This document shows, piece by piece, positions 55,964 through 64,000 of a DNA stretch of 64,000 nt; positions within the stretch are counted from its first letter, which is position 1, and each line of letters begins with the position of its first letter. Origin of the DNA: Malurus cyaneus samueli (taxonomy: Eukaryota > Chordata > Aves > Passeriformes > Maluridae). The stretch lies in contig CM019214.1 in NCBI GenBank assembly GCA_009741485.1, positions 54,586,550 through 54,650,549 on the forward strand. Direction: 5' to 3'. The translations under genes and the position numbers were made by a program. Under the pieces are notes generated by a model. That model was not told where the DNA came from. It saw only the letters and a program-made list of their open reading frames with translations, and searched no databases.

Positions 55964-58900
55964 GAGATGAACACTGTGGTTAAGAAAGTTCTGTCTGTTT
56001 GTTATCTGTTCTTTTTATTTTATGTAGGTATGAAGTGAAATGAAAATAAAAGTATAAAAATCTACCTTATTGCAAACTTTATAGTTGTGAAAGATATACT
56101 GGTGAAGAAAGGGCCCCAGTGAATTGGCTGAATCCATTCAATTTGTTTTGAAATTATGGGTAAAAGTTTGACTGGCATGCTGAAACACACTTATCCCAAG
56201 AAGTGGTAGTACAATGCTGTTTTCTACATAACATATTATACACTTTTTTAAAAGTATTTTTCTTATATTTTTTTATTTCTAATGTGTACTGGTTCTTGTT
56301 CCAATATACCAATAGTGACCATGAAGCTGAATACCATTTTATGAGAACACAGGGTCGGAAATTAGTGTTACTGAAGAAGAGAAGAATCATACATTTGGAA
56401 GTAGTTGTTATATAAAAAAAGTACTAGGTAGGTAAGGTCCATGTCTACCATATTTCCTGATTATCTAGTTATATATTATATAGCATGGAGATGGCATAGT
56501 GTTTAGCATTCTTGAAAGAAAATTGATGATATCAAATTTGAACAAGTGAGTAGCTTGCGTTGTAACAGTGAGACACACACAGGGCTGAAATAACTTCAGT
56601 TTATCACTTCTGAACACACATTTTCATATTTATTTAGTGTAAATTAAGAATACATCAGTTGTCATGTATTCTAGGGGGTCTGTAAATAAAAGAAACTCCA
56701 CCTAATTCCTGTTCACACCAAAGACAAAATTGCCTTTGACCTAAGTGAAAAGGGGATTTGACTCAAATACCCAGCTATAGGATCTGAAGCTTCCTTTTCA
56801 GATATATAGCAGCAATACAAATAGAAGTAGATTCTCCAACATGAATTCTAGCTCAGAAGTGCATGTAAGTTATATAACTCCTAAATTAAATATAGTTTGG
56901 GATGCTTTTATGGTGAACAACCTAAAATGCATAAATGTGGGCATATAGACCATAAGCCAGAGAGGCAGGATGAAACTGGTCTCTGTTTTGGAAACCACAG
57001 ACTGTTTGCTGTGAAAGCATTTAAAGAGTTAGAAGATGCCTAGTCCAGGCCTGAGCAGGATAAAGCTGACTGAATAGGTTAGCACGAGCATAAACATTTC
57101 CCCGGGTTTATTCTGTCTCTCAATTTTCTCACAGTAAGTGAATGTTTCAACAGTCTCAGTGTAGCTGTAGGAAATATATTCAATATAGCAAGGTTAGGAT
57201 AATACCAAGGAAAACACTGCAAACCTGAATTAGGTGCTACTTCCCAGCATGTTTTCCTCATTGCATGAGTGTGTTCTTGCACTTACCACTATGGCGTACA
57301 ATTTGTACTGCTTAGAGATAAACTGCTAAGATTGATTCCTAAACAAAACACAGGATGCATTACACATTTGTCTAGAGAGGATATAAAAAACCTCTTATGG
57401 GTCTTCTTTATATATTTAGTGGGTTTGCCCTTTACAAGTAGTAGTACTTTACTAATATTTGCGGAGGGATGAGAAAGGTAGTTGTTCCCAAAAAAAAAGA
57501 AATTTACGCTACAAATGGTTCAAGAAACTTGGATAAAAGAAGTCAGTTGTTCCTGGCTGGAAATGTTTCTCACTCTTAAATCTCTAGTTGAAGTTCATTT
57601 GACAAACCTATTATAAAATGAATAACTGTAGCTCTGTGTGATTTGTCCATTGTCAACATGTTAACACAATTTATTTGAAGGTAGATTGATGAAGGATGGC
57701 TGAAGGAGTTTACCCTCCTGAGTTAAAGAATAGAAAACCCTTTTTCCTTAGCATTTCTCTTTTTTTCTTAGAAGTTCACAAGAGTAGATATACAATTATC
57801 CTCGACTTGCTGATGCAAAGGAACAGAGCATTTAGTTTCTTGTCACTGTCTCTGAAATTCCTAAAGGTACAATTAGCATTTCATTTGACATAATGTTGAA
57901 AGGTTCATAGATTGATCTTCCCTAAAATGCAGCAAGAATTTTTTGAAATGCAAATTTTGACATTTATTAACTTTTATTCCAGATCTGTTTATAGACTGTA
58001 AAACTGTGCATACATTTAACTCAAAGAAGCTAAAAGGACAATGTTTAGGTGGATACTCTGTGTTATAATAAAAGTCTATTTTATTGTTTCAACAATGAAA
58101 TTTTTATTATCAGAGATTTATGATATCAGCACAGCAGTTTTTACTGCATGATTCACAGTGTTTTTATAGATGTATATTCAACAAAACAAGGAGAGAAATT
58201 GTACTGCAGTGCTCTCTCTCAGGAGTGCATTTCCCCATTGAAATAATGTCAGCAGTTTTCCACCTTCAAAGCCCTATGTTTTCAAATCAATTAACAATTC
58301 TAATTGTGCTGGAACAGTTGTTCACTTAGCTTGGCAAATGGGACAGGAAACATTATTTCCTTTCTTTGCCTAAAATGAAGACTTTAATCTTCTGAACCAT
58401 ATTTAACATATAAAAAACACACATCTGAAAAGTTAGGCAGTTTGGAAACTCACTCTATTGTAAATATTGTTTTTCTCAGTGTTCAGGCTGTGGTAGAAGA
58501 AAGGAACAAGAGCACTACAGTTTCCCCTCTGGGTGCCAGCAAACCATCTTAGGATTCATTCTGAATGTTTCAGGTGAGATTTGTATCTGTCTGGACAGCT
58601 GTAAGAGTTATTGCTTTTGTAAGATGGTAAAACAAACAGTGATTCTGACCGAACTAGTGATATCAGAATGCAGATCTGTATCATGTTACACAGGGCTGAC
58701 ACAAAGTAAGTAATATGACATGCCAGAGTCAAGACTCAAAGGCCAGATTTACATTCCATTTTATTTATATACATATATATTGTGTGTTTAAATAGAGGCA
58801 TAGTAAAAGATATAATTACTATGACTTCATGCAGAGACTAACATCCAACAGTTAAAATAAATGTGCCTGTTTCTTGTGCAAGCCCCAGAGCCATTTACCA

Positions 58901-59131
58901 GAAGGGCAAAAGAAAATTACCCCTTTTTATAAGTGATACAATTTTGTGGTACAATGCAGATCATTTACAAGCCCTTTTCAGGATTAAAGATAGTGCTTTA
59001 TGCTGAACAAAATAAAAATCCTCTAGCAAAAAAAGAAAAGAAAAAAGAAAAAATAAAGAAACAAAATACAAATACGAAATTTAAGGCTGTATCTTTCCAT
59101 AGCACACTTGTCTTATCAGAAGTCACAAAAT

Positions 59132-59149
59132 CATATATATATATATATA
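59132..59149. repeat. Short (TA)n microsatellite
   Basis: Nine TA-type units, within a wider AT-rich stretch to about 59190 that also contains ATATAATAT-like palindromes. Confidence 0.85.
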
Positions 59150-61765
59150 ATGTAATATACTATATGGATAACAATATAATATGTATATAAGGTCTGTTAT
59201 TCATATTAAGAGAGGTACTCAGTGCAGATTATCTGTGTGAAGGATCTAGGGAGCATTAACATATGTACTCACCTCAGTCCTAACCTTGTGAAGACTTTTT
59301 CCAAGGATATGATAATACCCTTTACATTGAATTCCTGGATGGTTAGAATATCATTATTGCCACAACTGTAGCCATGTCTTAGACAGTTCAATCTAAGCAG
59401 TCTTCTGTGCGCAGCATTGTTGGAGATACTGTTTTTAACCCTGTACTTCTTCAGATCCATTTCAAGAAAGATAAAACAAAGTTTTGACTTCCATGGCTGT
59501 TGGGTTTATTTTCCTTTTACTGTTTTGCAATCATTTAAACATCTTCACTATTTGTTTCTTTGCTTGTGTGATGGTGCATTTAGACAGGACATCAAACTTT
59601 TAGGAGTTAATTAGAAAATCAGGGTCCAGAATTGAACTTTCTTGAATATACAAAGCTTACACACTTTTTCCCACCTCTTTTTCTGTTTAATAATTCTGGC
59701 ACAATCATTGTGCACACTCATGACTAAACTCAATATCTCACTGCTAATATGGACAACACTTTCTCATTGCATAACTTTAATTTTTCACTGATGAGGTGTC
59801 TCACCTGTTTCATCTGCTAGAGGAATGGCGTAGAAAGATATTTGTCCTGGTGTAATTTTTAAGTTTCTGATTCAGAGCCTGAAACTTGACTTAAAATAGG
59901 GCTGAAACCTAGATGAAATTCACTAGAAACTATAGTCCCCTCCCTTGGTCACCTGTGGAGTGGTGAAGGAAAGACTGGGAGAAGTAGGAGGGTAATGGTC
60001 AGTACCCAGCTGCCATTAATGAAATTATAGTAGTATTTGACACAGATTTAGCTCTTTTTGTCTGCCTCATCATCATACATCTCTTTGCACCTCTTTGCAG
60101 AGCTAGGTATCAATTCCCTATTTTTTCAATGATGAATTAAGCTAGACATTATTCAGGTTACTTAGTCACAGTGACTAGCATCTAAATTCAAGAAAGCCTG
60201 CCTGCCATCCCAGGCCGCCAAATCTTCACTTTTTTCTGTCCTCTCAGTGGTGATGTGTAGTCATAACACCTAAACTAGGTAATGATAGGGGATAACATTA
60301 ATGTGATTTGCTCAATGATTTTGTCTAAGCTGATAACAGAGAATAACAGATCCGTGTGTGCCAGTGCAGATGCACAGACATGTTTCACTCTGGGTGACTA
60401 TACCTTTAGTGTTGTTTCTAAGAATAGATATAGGCACCTAATCTGAGACTCAGAAGGAAATTAGATCAAAAGAGCACTCTTGGAAAGATTTGTTTCTCAC
60501 TGGGCACCTTGATTTGTCACTTTCCAACAACAGCAGGAGGCACACTAAGATGCCTTAGTTCTTGCCGAACATTCCTTTTCATTTCAGATGTGTAGCCTTT
60601 CTCTATTTAAGCTTCATTGGGGCTCCACACAGTGGCTTTTCATAATGATTTTGTTCCAGTACTATCAAGTTGCCTACAAAATACAAGGGAAATTTTTCTT
60701 TCTTCCTAAAAAATAATGTCCTTTTTTTGCCATGACTAGTGGCTAGAATATCCACATAGTCAATCTCTGTTTCATCACATCCTCCTGGGAGGTTTTAGTC
60801 ACTAGAACAGCAGCAGTTACAAACATCTCCACTGACTGTGACTGTTTAGAGCACCTATTTTAGGAGTCCTGTGTTTCTTGTCCCTGCTTGCAAACACATT
60901 GTTGAGTTTTGCATTCAAACATCATTGGCTTATGTGACAGAATGACAGATATTTTTGGGGAACAGAACCTGGAATCATTAAGCAGCCCAGTGTCACCAGA
61001 CTAGAAAACCACATTCCCAGCTTTCCCTTCCTTTCTGGCACAACAAATCTCAAATTCACCTTGTCACAGTAAGGCATATCTTATAAACAGGTTAAAACGA
61101 GAGTAATTTTTTCCAACATGTATTTAGCATTCAAGACTGAAGCTTCTGTGACAGAAATGTAAAAAAGTTTGTGTCCCAAAAGCATATTTTTTCCCGATTT
61201 CTGTCAACCAGTGTAATACATTCTGTTATCCTTTTTTACAAATGTTGTTTTTTTCTTGTATAATTTCTTAGGGAGGGAAAACAATGCTCCTTCTGCAGAG
61301 CAGTGTAGAGAAGCATACTCTAAATAAAAGATAACAGCAGAGCAGGCTTCAGCACTTAATCCTTGCTACCCACACTGCTTAACTCTTAGTTCATGCCCTT
61401 CTTATGCTGACTGCAGGGTAAATCTCTCTATAGGAGACTAGTCCTAAGGAGTATAAAATCTGTCAGTCAGATGGCCTTGTGGCCTCAAGCCAGAGACTGG
61501 TTCCTGATCTTTTTTATTTGCTGGTATACATTCACCCAAACTAGCTGCAGTGTTTTGCTGTGAGAAGTATGTTTGAGTAGTCTGCTATGTTTATGACTAT
61601 ATAGGGGTATGTTTTTCTCTTAATTGAAAGGAAAGATCTGATTAAATTTCCTGAGAAAAAGATATGGAGGAAAACATTGGGAAAAAATATTGTTCAAAAA
61701 TAATTTTTGCAGTTTGGATTCTTAGGTGTCAAAGTGCCTTTCCAAAGCCCCAGGGAGACTTAACT
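59150..61765. other. Unique DNA, nothing recognised
   Basis: No gene, RNA gene or clear transposon. A few phrases such as 'taggcacctaa' near 60433 recall old amniote repeats but are too short to call. Confidence 0.5.
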
Positions 61766-61806
61766 TAAAGTTCCACGCCTCAACTTAAAGAAGGCGTGGA
61801 ACTTTA
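61766..61806. repeat. Perfect 15-bp inverted repeat with 11-base loop
   Basis: TAAAGTTCCACGCCT (61766-61780) and AGGCGTGGAACTTTA (61792-61806) are exact reverse complements, separated by 11 bases. The loop carries AACTTAAAG, which also occurs directly before the left arm (61762-61770). The result is both a perfect hairpin and a direct repeat of part of the arm's flank. A perfect stem this long with a CpG in each arm is unlikely by chance. There is no U-rich 3' tract, so it is not a bacterial-type terminator, and no promoter was recognised. Confidence 0.9.
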
Positions 61807-64000
61807 GCTAGCCTTTGTCACTGATGTTAGTCACTTGACCAATTCTAGCTGTTCTGAGTATCCCTCTTTGAGAAATGAAAGTATCTCAGCTACTTGTTTT
61901 GACGTCACAATCTCTGTTCTAGGGATCCTGCTAAAGTTAGGAACTATGGTATCTGTCTCTGTCCTTTGCCAAACTTAACCTTGTCACAGTTTGACCCTGA
62001 GCAGAACTCCTTGACCTGGAAGCTGCAGCTCATGGAAAACTTGCTTCTCTTTTGGAGAGCAACAAGCTGCTCACCTCTGTTATGCTGCAAGGCTTATTCA
62101 CTTTGTGGTCACTTCTCAAATGTCTGTGAGAAGATTATCTGGGCTATGTATTAGATGTGTCATGCTTTTTAAAAAAGAAGTCCTTTTCTGACCTCATTCC
62201 AGGTTCATAGTCTCATTCTTAAAAGGTAAATATACTAAACAGAACGTGCTAGCATTTACTGGGTGGGCGGGGGTTATCTCTGCTTAACTTTATTTGGGGA
62301 TCCTGTCCCCTCCTGTCACTGTTGTTGGAGAACTGGCCGCATTTATGCTTGAAATCTGCTGCTATAGGGTTACACAGGGTTTGGTGTCTAAAGTACTGTG
62401 AACACCTACAATATTGTGAAAGTCATTGTGATTTGGGATGGCTTACTCTTGACCACTCTTTGCCCTCTCCACTGTGTAATTATTCCTGCTATTCTCTTTT
62501 TTTCCTATTCTTTGTACCTCTGAGCAATTGATTTCTTTTGATAGGAGGTTTGATTCATGCTGTCTTGGCTAGATATCAGCTTTTTGAATTTCGTTTCAGC
62601 TCTTTGTACTTTGGTAATTGTGTAACACTTGAATATTATAGGCGCCCGAGACAAGATTAAATAAATAAAATTAAGAGTTGTATGAAATGTTATCCTCCTT
62701 TGTTTTTCTTTGTGTATTTTGGTTTATTTAGTGAATAGCTTACATTTTTCAAGTGATATTTGTTAGATATTTAGCATAATAATAACACTAATATTTTGGG
62801 GATTTCTATCCTGAATGTTTTTTTTTATTTTTATACAAAGTATTGTATGACAGTTATTGCAACTAAGTAGATTATTTTTCCTGTCATTTATTTCTTATGG
62901 TTCAGCATTAAGGACATACACTTCATAATAATAGGATGATAACATGCTTATTTCTCCTACTTTAATCCTTCAGTTTTATTTTAAAACATGGAATTAGAAA
63001 AAAAGGTTTCCTTTTTGTTAGCACTGTTTATTGACAAAAAGATCTTATCTGATGAAAATATTTTCTCTTCTTTGGGGGAATTTTAGACTTTTAACATCAG
63101 TTGAACAACTGCATTTCTGGACTTCATATACAAATATGCAGGTTACTTTAATTCTGTTTTAAAAAGAATCAAATATTCAGAGAATTGACAGACGACCTTA
63201 GTATAACCTGTCCAACTTTAGTTAGATTTACTCTATCAGAGGATATGCAATGGTTCCTGGGATAATGATTACATTACTTACTAGATTAGAACAGAAAATA
63301 TTAAAACCCTGCGAATAGATAAATGTTTTTAACACAGTTGAAACTAATATGTATTTCTGTTTAATGAAGTAGAGTTAATGGCATGTTTATGACAAATATG
63401 AAAGTTTTTTCTATTATTTTCTCTGTTTTGTCAAGTTATTAAAAAATGTTGTCATTTTTATGATTTAATATTCATATTGCACATGCTATGGGGCATTGGT
63501 GTAACAAAAATCATGTTTTATTAAAACATATACATGCTTTCAGTGTCATATCTAGAAACAGGGACTTGAAATTCTGGCACCAAGGTCTGGTACAATCTAC
63601 TCTGTATGAAACAGTAACGACTACATAATATTTGAAATGAATGGACTTTAAAAATGCTCTGAATACCAACATAAAGCATTGTCATTTCACCCAATTTAAT
63701 GGCTGGGAAACTGAGATAGAATATTAAAGCAAAAGTCTGTTGTCCCTAGAGAAGTGCCCAAAGGCAGCGAGGACCTGGTTACCATACCATGGTATTTTCA
63801 TCAGGGGAACTTGTATGCAAGAGCTCTACAGTGAGGTCAGCAGCATTTTCCAACATCCTTGGTCCCATTGTTAGGATTTTACAAGGGTTTTTGCCACGAC
63901 TTTGTTTTGGATGCAGACAACCATTCACTGTTTGTGAGAAGTACTGGTACAAGAAGGGCATTTTTTTCAGTTGAATTGTTTTGCTGATTATTAATTCTGT
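61807..64000. other. Unique DNA to the end of the window
   Basis: No gene recognised. A GC-richer stretch at about 61920-62480 includes plus-strand frames of 62-69 codons with no known family. A possible MIR/L2-like phrase, 'ggctgggaaactgagatag' at about 63701-63719, is too short to call. Confidence 0.5.

Larger units (their letters stand above)
53399..59131. other. Unique DNA with simple repeats
   Basis: No gene firmly recognised. It contains a poly-A run (55947-55963), an A-rich tract at 59028-59070 and the unassigned minus-strand open frames near 54970-55358, listed separately. Other frames of 60-80 codons are scattered and look random. Confidence 0.5.

Noticed and set aside
62640..62652. 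GGCGCCCGAGAC resembling a lysine-tRNA primer binding site of a retrovirus-like element
   Set aside because: The match stops after about 10 bases, no LTR end lies directly upstream, and no gag- or pol-like sequence follows. Probably coincidence.
63690..63780. Possible MIR/L2-like phrase with 'gggaaactgagatag'
   Set aside because: Only about 20 bases resemble the consensus, and the expected following motifs are absent.
1..64000. CRISPR array, bacterial operon or phage content
   Set aside because: No regularly spaced direct repeats, no Shine-Dalgarno-led gene strings, and the CR1 retrotransposons show that this is vertebrate DNA.

Overview
The window reads as a gene-poor, AT-rich stretch of vertebrate nuclear DNA, most likely from a bird. 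The strongest clue is the repeat content: many 5'-truncated CR1 non-LTR retrotransposons. Several end in the typical CR1 tail (degenerate ATTCTRTG units) and encode recognisable C-terminal CR1 reverse transcriptase, all broken by stops and frameshifts. No Alu/B1-like SINEs or L1 were seen. A turtle or crocodilian source is less likely but cannot be excluded by eye.

No intact protein-coding gene, rRNA or tRNA was recognised. Nearly all open frames of 60-170 codons are chance frames, low-complexity frames or shadows of CR1 copies. The window is best read as intergenic or deep intronic DNA.

Layout. 1-8660: unannotated AT-rich DNA with a poly-A run (5724-5741), a pyrimidine tract (7038-7131) and an A-rich tract (about 7965-8092). 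8661-9505: minus-strand CR1. 11510-11862 and 14560-15066: plus-strand CR1 pieces, with a GC-rich inverted-repeat patch (12829-12907) between them. 17205-17610: decayed minus-strand hAT-type transposase relic. 18298-18600: T/G-rich tract that may mark the 3' end of an antisense retrocopy. 18980-19013: long poly-A. 21730-22480: probable ancient CR1/L3-like LINE. 25280-25715: minus-strand CR1. 27115-27149: long poly-A. 27235-27338: probable palindromic MITE relic. 28440-28590: MIR-like SINE relic. 32880-34912: the longest CR1, running from the region upstream of the RT domain to the 3' end. 34913-47639: mostly unique DNA. 47640-53398: CR1-dense, with four plus-strand pieces, two of them abutting head to tail. 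53399-64000: unique DNA with an unassigned open frame near 54970-55358 and a perfect 15-bp hairpin at 61766-61806.

There are no operons or co-acting genes. The recoverable biology is the transposon history (CR1 of several ages, hAT, probable Harbinger-type MITE, MIR-like SINE) plus short duplications and inverted repeats made by replication or repair errors. I did not find a convincing undescribed functional system. The items most worth a second look are the hAT relic, the template-switch-like hairpin, the candidate retrocopy tail and the unassigned open frame near 55 kb.
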